A DNA stretch of 17,876 bases from an uncultured Lachnospiraceae bacterium. GTDB taxonomy: Bacteria > Bacillota > Clostridia > Lachnospirales > Lachnospiraceae. Of the stretch, positions 8,459-14,730 are shown one piece after another; within the stretch, counting starts at the first letter, position 1; every line of letters begins with the position of its first letter. The notes beneath the pieces were generated by a model. It was not told the origin of the DNA. It worked only from the letters and a program-made list of their open reading frames with translations, and did no database searches. The DNA lies in contig CAQGLR010000060.1 of assembly GCA_948794795.1 (NCBI GenBank), positions 304 through 18,179 of the forward strand, given 5' to 3'. Both the position numbers and the translations under genes were made by a program.

Positions 8459-9511
8459 TTATACTATTTTTCCTAATTCAGATATAAAATATTTCATATC
8501 TTCTTGTGTCCCTATAGAAATCCTTAAAGAATTATCTATACGTGGAGAGTTAAAATATCTCACAAAAATATGCTTTTCCTTTAATTTTTCAAAAATATAC
8601 TTTGCATCCACTGACTCATGGGTTGCAAATATAAAATTTGTTTCTGAATCAAAAAATGAAAATCCAAGTTTATTTAATTCTCTCTTTGTCCATTCCCTTG
8701 TATCAATTATCTTTCTAGTAGTTTCCCTAAAATACTCCTCATCTTCCATAGCAGCTGCCCCAACAGCAACTGAAAGCCTTGTCATTGGATAACTATTAAA
8801 AGAAAACCTTACATCATCCATAGCTTTAATAAGTTCTGGGTTTCCCATTGCATATCCTATGCGCATGCCAGCAAGTGAACGTGATTTAGAGAAAGTCTGT
8901 ACCACGAGTACATTATCATACTCTTTTGCCAGTGGAAGTGCTGATTCGCGGCAGAAATCAACATATGCCTCATCTATTATTACAACAACATCACGGTTGT
9001 GTTCTATTATATCCCTTAAAAAGCTTTTATCTTGTCTTATTCCTGTAGGTGCATTAGGGTTAGCTATTACAATGCCGCCATTATCACAGTAATAATCCTC
9101 TGCTTTTATTTTAAAAGCTTCATCAAGTTCTGGTCTTTTATATGGTATGCAAAAAAGCTTTGCCCATACATCATAAAATGAATAAGTTATATCTGGAAAA
9201 AGTATAGGTTTTTTACTGTTAAAAAATGTCATAAATGCAATAGCAAGTACATCATCTGACCCAACACCCGTAAAAACTTCATTACTAGCAATTTTATACC
9301 TTTTGGCAATGGCATCTGCCAGGACTTTTGAACCTGGGTCTGGATAAAGACGTAATGTACCACTGTCAAAATCCTTAATAACCTGTGCCACCTTTGGAGA
9401 TGGCGGATAAGGGTTTTCATTAGTATTTAATTTAACCATATCAGGCAAATCTGGCTGCTCACCTGGTACATATGGTTCTATATAACGTAAATTATCTCTC
9501 CAGCTGCTCAT
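8459..9511 (-). CDS. hisC: Histidinol-phosphate aminotransferase family protein (HisC)
   Basis: A 350-residue fold-type I PLP aminotransferase with the HisC pattern: LNTNENPYPPSP (28-39), NPNAPTG (151-157), DEAY (180-183), SKSRSLAGMRIGY (208-220) with PLP-binding Lys209, and NSLRISIGT (327-335) with the carboxylate- or phosphate-binding Arg330. In histidine synthesis HisC transaminates imidazole-acetol phosphate with glutamate. The ATG at 9511 has AGAGG upstream, and the length is normal. No other his gene is present: it sits between another aminotransferase (72 nt upstream) and tagD. HisC-like enzymes in polysaccharide loci can act on other small phosphates, for example forming serinol phosphate from dihydroxyacetone phosphate, so the substrate here is open. 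Family assignment is firm, role less so. Confidence 0.88.
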   Translation of the reverse strand: MSSWRDNLRYIEPYVPGEQPDLPDMVKLNTNENPYPPSPKVAQVIKDFDSGTLRLYPDPGSKVLADAIAKRYKIASNEVFTGVGSDDVLAIAFMTFFNSKKPILFPDITYSFYDVWAKLFCIPYKRPELDEAFKIKAEDYYCDNGGIVIANPNAPTGIRQDKSFLRDIIEHNRDVVVIIDEAYVDFCRESALPLAKEYDNVLVVQTFSKSRSLAGMRIGYAMGNPELIKAMDDVRFSFNSYPMTRLSVAVGAAAMEDEEYFRETTRKIIDTREWTKRELNKLGFSFFDSETNFIFATHESVDAKYIFEKLKEKHIFVRYFNSPRIDNSLRISIGTQEDMKYFISELGKIV

Positions 9512-9583
9512 ACTGACCTCTCTTCCCAGGGCATGTTACATAATTAACAAAGCAATATTAATTACAGACACTCCCTGATTATA

Positions 9584-10768
9584 TTAATTATAACATCTAG
9601 CAAGTTTTTCAAATTGTACAAATGAACGGTTTATCATATCTGTGTTTACACAGTATGCAATACGCACATATCCAGGGCACATAAATGAACTTCCAGGTAC
9701 AAGCAGAAGATTAAATTCTTTTGCCTTATTAACAAAGCTTATATCATCATCCTCCAAAGCTTTAACCCACAAATAAAATGCACCTTCTGGCTTTACACAC
9801 TCAAACCCATATGATACCAGCTTATTATACAAAAGTTTACGGTTTGTATCATATACAGAAATATCAGTAGTTTCTTCAAGACATCTTGCTACTGCAAGCT
9901 GCATAATTGATGGTGCATTGACAAATCCAAGTATACGGTTCGCCACATTAGCAGCACAAACCAGGTTTTCAAAGTCATCTGCTTCATCTGGTATTACAAG
10001 ATAACCTATCCTCTCACCTGGCAAAGACAACGATTTACTATAAGAGTAACCAACGATAGTATTTTTATAATATTTTGTAATATAAGGAACTTTAACCCCA
10101 TCATATACAAGCTCACGGTATGGTTCATCTGATATAATATAAATCTGGGTTCCATATTCTTCCTGTTTATTATAAAGAACCTCTGCAATCTTCTTTATTG
10201 TATCTTCAGAGTAAACTACACCTGTAGGATTATTTGGTGTATTTATTATTACTGCCTTCGTCTTTGCTGTTATCTTCTTCCCAAACTCTTCAATATCTGG
10301 CTGGAAAGAAGGTATATCAGGTGTTACAACAACCATCTTTCCTCCAAAATTTGCAACATAATTATTATATTCACCAAAATATGGGGCAAATGCAATAATC
10401 TCATCACCTGGGTCTGCCAGTGTCTTAAGTATTACATTAAGCCCTCCTGCTGCACCTGTTGTCATTAGAATATTTTTCTGTGAAAATGCAGTTCCAAACC
10501 TTTTATTTAATGATTGCGCAACTGCTTCCCTTACATCTTCATGCCCTGAATTATTCATATACCCATGCAGGCGTCCTGGTTCCGTTTCATTTAATATATC
10601 TGACAATGCCCTTTTTACACTTTCTGGTGGCGGTGTACTTGGATTGCCAAGGCTGAAATCAAATACATTCTCTGCCCCATACTTTGCAGCAAGTTTCTTT
10701 CCTTCCTCAAACATTGCCCGCGTAACTGAACTTCCTTCTACATACTTTACCATACTTTTTGCTATCAT
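9584..10768 (-). CDS. Class I/II pyridoxal-phosphate aminotransferase (AspB-like)
   Basis: A 394-residue cytoplasmic PLP enzyme of the aspartate aminotransferase family. The frame extends to 10801, but ATG at 10768 is chosen because GGAAGGAAG lies 7 nt upstream. Numbered from there, it shows NTPNNPTG (175-182), SDEPYRE (213-219), SYSKSLSLPGER (242-253) with the Schiff-base Lys245, and PGYVRIAY (365-372) with the carboxylate-binding Arg369. This is the clostridial branch usually annotated only as 'pyridoxal phosphate-dependent aminotransferase'; amino donor and acceptor cannot be read from the motifs. It is the first gene of the leftward run and has its own candidate promoter. It probably supplies amino acid metabolism, or the HisC-like neighbour's pathway; the link is by position only. 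Confidence 0.88.
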   Translation of the reverse strand: MIAKSMVKYVEGSSVTRAMFEEGKKLAAKYGAENVFDFSLGNPSTPPPESVKRALSDILNETEPGRLHGYMNNSGHEDVREAVAQSLNKRFGTAFSQKNILMTTGAAGGLNVILKTLADPGDEIIAFAPYFGEYNNYVANFGGKMVVVTPDIPSFQPDIEEFGKKITAKTKAVIINTPNNPTGVVYSEDTIKKIAEVLYNKQEEYGTQIYIISDEPYRELVYDGVKVPYITKYYKNTIVGYSYSKSLSLPGERIGYLVIPDEADDFENLVCAANVANRILGFVNAPSIMQLAVARCLEETTDISVYDTNRKLLYNKLVSYGFECVKPEGAFYLWVKALEDDDISFVNKAKEFNLLLVPGSSFMCPGYVRIAYCVNTDMINRSFVQFEKLARCYN

Positions 10769-10819
10769 CAATAATCTTCCTTCCAAACATATATTATCCA
10801 CACTTTATTAGCCGCTCTA

Positions 10820-10828
10820 AGTATATCA
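10820..10828 (-). promoter_or_regulatory. Extended -10 promoter for the aminotransferase-tag operon
   Basis: Read leftward, TGATATACT is an extended -10 element (TGnTATACT) placing transcription start near 10813, about 45 nt before the preferred ATG at 10768. The -35 region is poor. CACT and AGTG flank AAAAAG immediately upstream of the -10, a small inverted repeat that could bind a regulator. It is the only good promoter-like match seen upstream of the five-gene leftward run. Confidence 0.5.
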
Positions 10829-10900
10829 CTCTTTTTAGTGTAATTAAAGGGAAATTATGTCTTAAATAAGAAAAAAAATTAACTTTTTATAAAAAAACAC

Positions 10901-10929
10901 TTGCATTTTATAAATAACCTTGCTATAAT
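10901..10929 (+). promoter_or_regulatory. Sigma-A promoter for tRNA-Lys
   Basis: TTGCAT (10901-10906) and a perfect TATAAT (10924-10929) are separated by exactly 17 bp. The predicted start is near 10936, about 32 nt before the mature tRNA. Confidence 0.85.
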
Positions 10930-10967
10930 AGTTTCGTTGTTAAAAAACAGCCAGAAATTTAATATAA

Positions 10968-11040
10968 GCGCTTCTAGCTCAGCTGGCAGAGCACCTGACT
11001 CTTAATCAGGGTGTCCAGGGTTCGAACCCCTGGAGGCGCA
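10968..11040 (+). tRNA. tRNA-Lys, anticodon CTT
   Basis: All four arms fold. The acceptor GCGCTTC pairs with GAGGCGC (one G-T), followed by an A discriminator at 11040. The anticodon stem CCTGA/TCAGG closes the loop CTCTTAA, so the anticodon is CTT and reads AAG. The T-arm CAGGG/CCCTG encloses TTCGAAC. The length is 73 nt and CCA is not encoded, so it must be added after transcription. It stands alone between divergent operons with its own promoter and terminator. tRNA genes are common integration targets, but no integrase or repeated 3' end is visible here. Confidence 0.97.
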
Positions 11041-11044
11041 CTAT

Positions 11045-11087
11045 AAAGTCCTCGTTTGGCGTTTAATACGCTGGGTAGGGGCTTTTT
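11045..11087 (+). terminator. Intrinsic terminator of tRNA-Lys
   Basis: AAAGTCCT pairs (with wobbles) with AGGGGCTTT, and an inner stem GGCGT/ACGCT closes on TTAAT. The stem runs into a TTTTT tract at 11083-11087. It starts 4 nt after the tRNA. Confidence 0.8.
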
Positions 11088-11121
11088 CAATTTTATATAA
11101 AATACATTTAAAAATATATAA

Positions 11122-11153
11122 GGCAGCAGGTATTGTACTATTTACCTGCTGCC
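11122..11153 (-). terminator. Terminator of the sortase operon, possibly bidirectional
   Basis: GGCAGCAGGTA and TACCTGCTGCC form a perfect 11-bp stem with a 10-nt loop, 17 nt past the stop of the leftward surface-protein gene. Leftward it is followed by TTATATATTTTTAAA, and rightward by AGTATTTTTATAT, so it may work both ways. Its AGGCAGCA end matches the end of the palindrome at 157-323. Confidence 0.82.
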
Positions 11154-11170
11154 AGTATTTTTATATCTTC

Positions 11171-12007
11171 TTATTTAAACTTCCTGCCTGTTACCAAACA
11201 TCCTGCACCAATAAATATAAGTGCCAGTGCCCCATAATATCTTATATCCATGCCATCTCCTGTCCTTGGTGCCCTGTATGAACCTGTATTATAATTTACT
11301 GCACTTCCTCCTGTATTAGCAAGTGCCTGTCCAGACTTAGAACTGCTGCCAGATGAATTATTACTGCTGCTTGTATTTGTCTTCTTATCATTAGTTTTCT
11401 TATCTGATGAAGAAGTTGGAACTGCAATAGCTTCTATTACTACATCACCATTAACTGAATCTATTACAAGCACACCATCATCATAAGAATAACCATTATA
11501 TATATATTCCCCATCAACCGATACTGCAACATTAGCAGGATTAAGCTTAAAACCATTGTTTGCTTTTAACTTAACTGAATAACTTGTTCCTGCCTGGACA
11601 TTGCCATCCTGTTTACTTGCCTTAACTTTATATAAATCATAACTAATACTGTAAGAAGCAGATTCATCAGGCTCTGTAACCCCAGCAGCAGTGATAGTTA
11701 TATTTCCATATACTTCATTAATAGTAAGCATGCCATCCTCATATGTATATCCATCTGTCATTTCAAATCCGCCTGCTTCAACAGTTATACTGTTAGGAAG
11801 TGAATATCCTTCATCTGGTGCGAATTGCATAGTTAATGAACTTCCTTCTGTTGCTTCTGTTACAGCTGGTGAAACAACCACTCCTGTAAGGTTATATGAC
11901 ACTGTATACACATCCCCTTCATCTGCACTTGCCATAGAAGATGGCAAAACTGCCAACAGCAATGCAATTAATGTCCCTATTACAAAATATTTCCTATTGA
12001 CCCTCAT
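11171..12007 (-). CDS. Sortase-anchored surface protein with two repeat domains and an APRTG signal
   Basis: A probable wall-anchored surface protein and the likely substrate of the adjoining sortase. The frame opens at 12043, but ATG at 12007 follows a perfect AAGGAGG and gives 278 residues. The order is: signal peptide (1-28, ending ASA); two related domains of about 75 residues beginning YTVSYNLTGV (34) and YSISYDLYKV (119), each ending in a 'GN/DITI..A'-like strand; a Ser/Asn/Lys-rich linker (199-226); the motif APRTGD (246-251); a hydrophobic span (about 258-273); and a basic tail GRKFK. This is a standard sorting signal with P-x-T-G instead of LPXTG, as seen with class B sortases of Clostridia. 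A second, earlier LANTG (229-233) is also present. The 14-nt overlap with the sortase gene implies coupled translation. Ligand unknown. Confidence 0.85.
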   Translation of the reverse strand: MRVNRKYFVIGTLIALLLAVLPSSMASADEGDVYTVSYNLTGVVVSPAVTEATEGSSLTMQFAPDEGYSLPNSITVEAGGFEMTDGYTYEDGMLTINEVYGNITITAAGVTEPDESASYSISYDLYKVKASKQDGNVQAGTSYSVKLKANNGFKLNPANVAVSVDGEYIYNGYSYDDGVLVIDSVNGDVVIEAIAVPTSSSDKKTNDKKTNTSSSNNSSGSSSKSGQALANTGGSAVNYNTGSYRAPRTGDGMDIRYYGALALIFIGAGCLVTGRKFK

Positions 12008-12869
12008 TTTTAACCTCCTTAGCCACAATAAATAATCTTCCATCTTCTTCTACACTATTACATGTAGAAAGTGTAATAAGCTTATCACCATATGACAAGC
12101 TGGTTCCAGTATCATATGCCTCAAGTTTTTTAATATTTTCTACATATGTCTTAAACTCTTTTTTATTTTTTGCATTAAGAAAGTCATAATACTTAAACGT
12201 ATCTTCACTTTCTTCTGATATCTTTGATAAACCAACTACTGCAATTTTATATACATAACGCCCATATAAAGTATCAAATGAAATAATACTGTGTGTATTA
12301 TAATATTCTTTGTCAAGATAATACTGAAGAGTCCCAAACATAGAACCATTCTTCATATTATGTCCATAAATAATAATATTGTCATCTGGAAGAAGAATAT
12401 CATTTCTGGCATCTATAAATATAGAACCTGCATCATCCTCTTCACCATCAAAATTATGGTCCAGGTAAAATTCCTGGTACACTTTACTTTGTACTACTGG
12501 ATAATTAATATCTGTACCCTCAATAACTATCCATCCTGCCAGGTCAGAATTTGTTTCATATAGTTTACGGTATTCAGGCAGTATCCCTGATGTATCTTCA
12601 TCACTATATAAGTTTTCTTTCTGTTCCTGTAACTTTTTTATCTCCCTTGCACTCTTATAATCTTTACCTTCTTCATATATCAGGATACCAAGGAAAATAA
12701 GTCCTGTAACCATAAGTATTATCCCACATATCCTCCAGCGCCTGCGCTTTTTATTTATACGCTTTGTACCTGCATCCTGTTTTTCTATCTTACGTTTTAA
12801 ACCCTCATTTTCCTCTTTAAGCCTGTCAATTATATCTTGTTTAGATTTATCTGTATTAAACCTGTCCAT
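11994..12869 (-). CDS. srtB: Class B sortase
   Basis: A membrane-bound cysteine transpeptidase that cleaves surface proteins at a sorting motif and joins them to peptidoglycan. Its 291 residues include an N-terminal charged, probably coiled-coil cytoplasmic segment (about 8-35), a basic stretch KKRRRWR (40-46), one membrane span (about 47-65) and the sortase barrel outside. Class B landmarks are DLAGWI (109-114), NYPVVQ (122-127), YLDHNF (135-140), the catalytic His170 in YGHNM, Cys270 in TLSTC and Arg278 in GRLFIVAK. The long cytoplasmic coil before the membrane span is more than is usual for SrtB. It is the first gene of a two-gene leftward unit, and its stop lies inside the start of the surface protein. 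GGTGG precedes the ATG at a usable distance. No pilin genes are nearby, so anchoring of a single substrate is the likely job. Confidence 0.93.
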   Translation of the reverse strand: MDRFNTDKSKQDIIDRLKEENEGLKRKIEKQDAGTKRINKKRRRWRICGIILMVTGLIFLGILIYEEGKDYKSAREIKKLQEQKENLYSDEDTSGILPEYRKLYETNSDLAGWIVIEGTDINYPVVQSKVYQEFYLDHNFDGEEDDAGSIFIDARNDILLPDDNIIIYGHNMKNGSMFGTLQYYLDKEYYNTHSIISFDTLYGRYVYKIAVVGLSKISEESEDTFKYYDFLNAKNKKEFKTYVENIKKLEAYDTGTSLSYGDKLITLSTCNSVEEDGRLFIVAKEVKNEGQ

Positions 12870-12897
12870 ATAGCCACCACTATATTATAATAATTAA

Positions 12898-12921
12898 CAG
12901 CGCCGTTTTAATAATGCGCTG
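12898..12921. repeat. Inverted repeat at the sortase transcription start
   Basis: CAGCGC and GCGCTG flank 12 nt, just inside the predicted leader. It could be an operator or a 5' stabilising hairpin; there is no regulator gene nearby to pair it with. Confidence 0.45.
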
Positions 12922-12931
12922 CATACACATG

Positions 12932-12960
12932 AGTATACACTTATTTACGCATTTTTGCAA
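12932..12960 (-). promoter_or_regulatory. Promoter of the sortase operon
   Basis: Read leftward, TTGCAA (12955-12960) and TATACT (12932-12937) are separated by exactly 17 bp. The predicted start near 12925 leaves a leader of about 55 nt. Confidence 0.65.
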
Positions 12961-13008
12961 GATACAATATTTTTTTAAGTTTCCCCATTTTTTAAAACAT
13001 AAATGCAA

Positions 13009-13398
13009 TTAAGCCCCATTTTCAACAGGATTAATAAGGATATTGCGGTATTCCAGAATTTCATATATCATTTTTGAGCATTCAAATAACCTGTTCATAA
13101 ATAAGGTTTCCATCTTTTTCAGAATAAAATATTCCCAAGTAACCATCTGCTAATGTTGCAAACAGGTTTAAATTACGTATTGAATTTTTTTACCATGTTT
13201 ATTTGTAAACCCCATACAATAATTTCCTTTATATTCTTTACTATATGTTTTTGTAATACCATAATTATTAATTATAATAACAGGACTTTTTTCATTAATC
13301 TCTTTTTTACAAGATTTATATAATTTTTTGTTATACTTTTTTCCCAATTAAAAGAAAAAATAGTAGTTAATTGATTAATTTTAATAAAAAATTTTATA
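13009..13398 (-). pseudogene. Decayed gene of unknown family with two homopolymer frameshifts
   Basis: Three leftward frames read like one protein broken twice. The first (from 13398) contains NWEKSITKKLYKSCK and TYSKEYKGNYCMGFTNKHGKK. At the A7 run (13185-13191) adding one A would continue into NSIRNLNLFATLADGYLGIF and EKDGNLIYEQVI. At 13084-13086, removing one base would continue into ECSKMIYEILEYRNIL and NPVENGA, with a TAA at 13009-13011. No start codon is found: a stop lies at 13401-13403, so the 5' end is missing too. I do not recognise the family. In DNA this AT-rich chance frames are common, but the residue content and the way single-base changes restore one frame argue for a true remnant. 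Confidence 0.5.
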
Positions 13399-13537
13399 AT
13401 TTAAACAGTTTAAATTATGTATATATTAAATATATATATAATTACATATACATATATTTTCCAAAATATAATGAAAAATTATATAGAAACTATGATGTTA
13501 TATTTATACGTTTATTCTATTATTAAAAATATATTTA
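13399..13537. other. AT-rich intergenic stretch without a gene
   Basis: Extremely AT-rich, with runs of TATATA around 13417-13460. Stops occur in all frames and no RNA gene is seen. It acts as the upstream region of the metzincin promoter and, on the other strand, is where the missing start of the decayed gene would be expected. Confidence 0.6.
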
Positions 13538-13566
13538 TTGACGTTTACTGAAAAATACAGTATAAT
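13538..13566 (+). promoter_or_regulatory. Strong sigma-A promoter for the metzincin gene
   Basis: TTGACG (13538-13543) and a perfect TATAAT (13561-13566) lie 17 bp apart. The start near 13573 gives a leader of about 120 nt. The very AT-rich DNA upstream could serve as an UP element. Confidence 0.85.
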
Positions 13567-13598
13567 ATTAAAAAACAAAGTACACATAAATATTTTTG

Positions 13599-13679
13599 TT
13601 GGAAAAGGAAAGAAGGGATAAGAGATTGCAATATTTTGAATTAGTAAGTCAATTCTATGAACAATCAAACATTTTATGA
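13599..13679 (+). CDS. Possible leader peptide (17-26 codons)
   Basis: Within the metzincin leader a short frame runs from TTG at 13599 (26 codons) or TTG at 13626 (17 codons) to TGA at 13677-13679, 15 nt before the metzincin ATG. AGAAGGG (13611-13617) lies 8 nt before the second TTG and is a fair ribosome site. The peptide would contain LQYFELVSQFYEQSNIL. Its stop overlaps the GAAGGAGG site of the metzincin gene, so its translation could influence that gene. It needs a TTG start, which keeps confidence low; it may also be the tail of a lost gene. Confidence 0.3.
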   Translation: MEKERRDKRLQYFELVSQFYEQSNIL

Positions 13680-13694
13680 AGGAGGTACAGTTTT

Positions 13695-14513
13695 ATGAAA
13701 AAATTTATTGTAACATTAACTACTTGTGCTTTGTGTGTATCTGCATTTAGCGTTACAGCTTTTGCTCAGGAACCAACAGATTTTTGGGAAGTTGCCGAGT
13801 GTGGCGGTACACAGATGGCAAGTTACAAAAGTATTCCTGAATTGCCCAACGCAGAGCCAAATTGGGAGACAGCTTTTGCTCAAGAACCAACAGATTTTTG
13901 GGAAGTTGCCGAGTGCGGCGATACACAGATAGCCAGTTACAAAAATATTCCTGAATTGCCCAACGCAGAGCCAAATTGGGAGGATAGTTCTGTTATCAGC
14001 AGGGCATCTTCTATTCAGGTAAATGTCCAATCACCACTTGAAACCTCTTGGCGTAATAGTTATAGCGATTATTACTATCAGGCTAACAGAGTTGTGGAAA
14101 GAATTGATGACTATTTAGCAAGTAAATTTGGTATTGATTTCTATTCTGTCTCACAACCGCATTGGTCTACAAAAACGACTAGCAGTTCTAGTAGTGTTTT
14201 ATCTGATGCAACAAACAATGTAGGCAAAGGAAGTGCCGACTTAATGATCGCCTTTGCGGGATCTCTTGTTGATACATCAAAATCAGTTACTTTTGGAGTT
14301 GCTTATGTTGGACAGCCATATGCGTTAATATTTGACCATAGTTATACACAGAATTGCAAGAGTGCCCAGCACGAAACAGGACATACTTATGGTCTTCAGC
14401 ATTGTAAAAACACTTGTGTTATGAAGCAAGGCTGGGATAAGAACTGGAATTTATTTGAACACCTTTGCTCCTCTCATAACAGCCAGTGGAACAGTGCTAA
14501 AAACAAATATTAA
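13695..14513 (+). CDS. Secreted archaemetzincin-like zinc metalloprotease with duplicated N-terminal segment
   Basis: A predicted exported zinc peptidase of 272 residues. The signal peptide (1-24, ending AFA-Q) follows AAGGAGG 9 nt before the ATG. Residues 21-58 and 59-96 are a tandem duplication, each with one Cys in ECG(G/D). The catalytic core is HETGHTYGLQHC (226-237): zinc ligands His226, His230, His236 and base Glu227. Next come Cys241, the CVM Met-turn (Met243), then Cys258 and His261. This resembles the archaemetzincin (M54) pattern HExxHxxGxxxC...CxM...CxxC, with two differences: the Cys pair is one residue closer, and the last Cys is His. The length is compatible with M54 plus a pro-region. 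Archaemetzincins are usually cytoplasmic, so secretion is unusual. Substrate unknown. The strand and composition differ from the flanking operons. Confidence 0.75.
   Translation: MKKFIVTLTTCALCVSAFSVTAFAQEPTDFWEVAECGGTQMASYKSIPELPNAEPNWETAFAQEPTDFWEVAECGDTQIASYKNIPELPNAEPNWEDSSVISRASSIQVNVQSPLETSWRNSYSDYYYQANRVVERIDDYLASKFGIDFYSVSQPHWSTKTTSSSSSVLSDATNNVGKGSADLMIAFAGSLVDTSKSVTFGVAYVGQPYALIFDHSYTQNCKSAQHETGHTYGLQHCKNTCVMKQGWDKNWNLFEHLCSSHNSQWNSAKNKY
13755..13982 (+). repeat. 114-bp in-frame tandem duplication
   Basis: Copies at 13755-13868 and 13869-13982 differ at only six positions, three silent and three changing residues (Gly/Asp, Met/Ile, Ser/Asn). Each encodes 38 residues and includes TAFAQ, so the signal-peptidase site itself is copied. 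The duplication looks recent. Confidence 0.97.
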
Positions 14514-14585
14514 AATTTAGCAGTCATTAACTAGTATAGCATCCAGACAGAAATTAAACTGACCAGTTATTTGTCAAATATAGCA

Positions 14586-14594
14586 TGATATAAT
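14586..14594 (+). promoter_or_regulatory. Extended -10 promoter candidate for the lipoprotein gene
   Basis: TGATATAAT is a perfect extended -10. A TTGTCA at 14571-14576 is too close (12 bp) to serve as -35. The start near 14601 would give a leader of about 130 nt holding two hairpins. Confidence 0.5.
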
Positions 14595-14607
14595 ATTTTA
14601 CTAATAT

Positions 14608-14624
14608 AACTGTGCATAACAGTT
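14608..14624 (+). terminator. Weak hairpin with T-run, terminator or attenuator
   Basis: AACTGT and ACAGTT form a perfect 6-bp stem around GCATA, then GG and TTTTT (14627-14631). It lies 95 nt after the metzincin stop and may end that transcript; if the promoter at 14586 is real, it sits at the very start of the next one. Confidence 0.4.
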
Positions 14625-14679
14625 GGTTTTTAAAGTATAGTTTCTAGCTGTATTAAATACTAAATTATGTAGTTGGAAA

Positions 14680-14710
14680 AGTATGAGGGGGTTGGCAGCC
14701 CTCTCATACT
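14680..14710 (+). promoter_or_regulatory. Leader hairpin before the lipoprotein ribosome site
   Basis: AGTATGAG pairs with CTCATACT, extended by GGG/CCC past a mismatch, around GTTGGCAG. It ends 6 nt before AAGGAGA (14717-14723). A short T4 tract follows, so it could terminate weakly, act as an attenuator, or control access to the ribosome site. Confidence 0.6.
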
Positions 14711-14730
14711 ACTTTTAAGGAGAATAGAAA

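Noticed and set aside
9512..9583. T-box or histidine attenuator before hisC
   Set aside because: The gap is only 72 nt and holds no T-box motif, His codon run or terminator hairpin.
10968..11100. tRNA-Lys as attachment site of an integrated element
   Set aside because: No second copy of the tRNA 3' end, no integrase, and the tRNA has an ordinary promoter and terminator.
13716..14030. Leftward and offset reading frames of 68-104 codons across the metzincin N-terminus
   Set aside because: They arise because the 114-bp duplication keeps any open frame open twice; the rightward frame has the promoter, ribosome site, signal peptide and catalytic motif.
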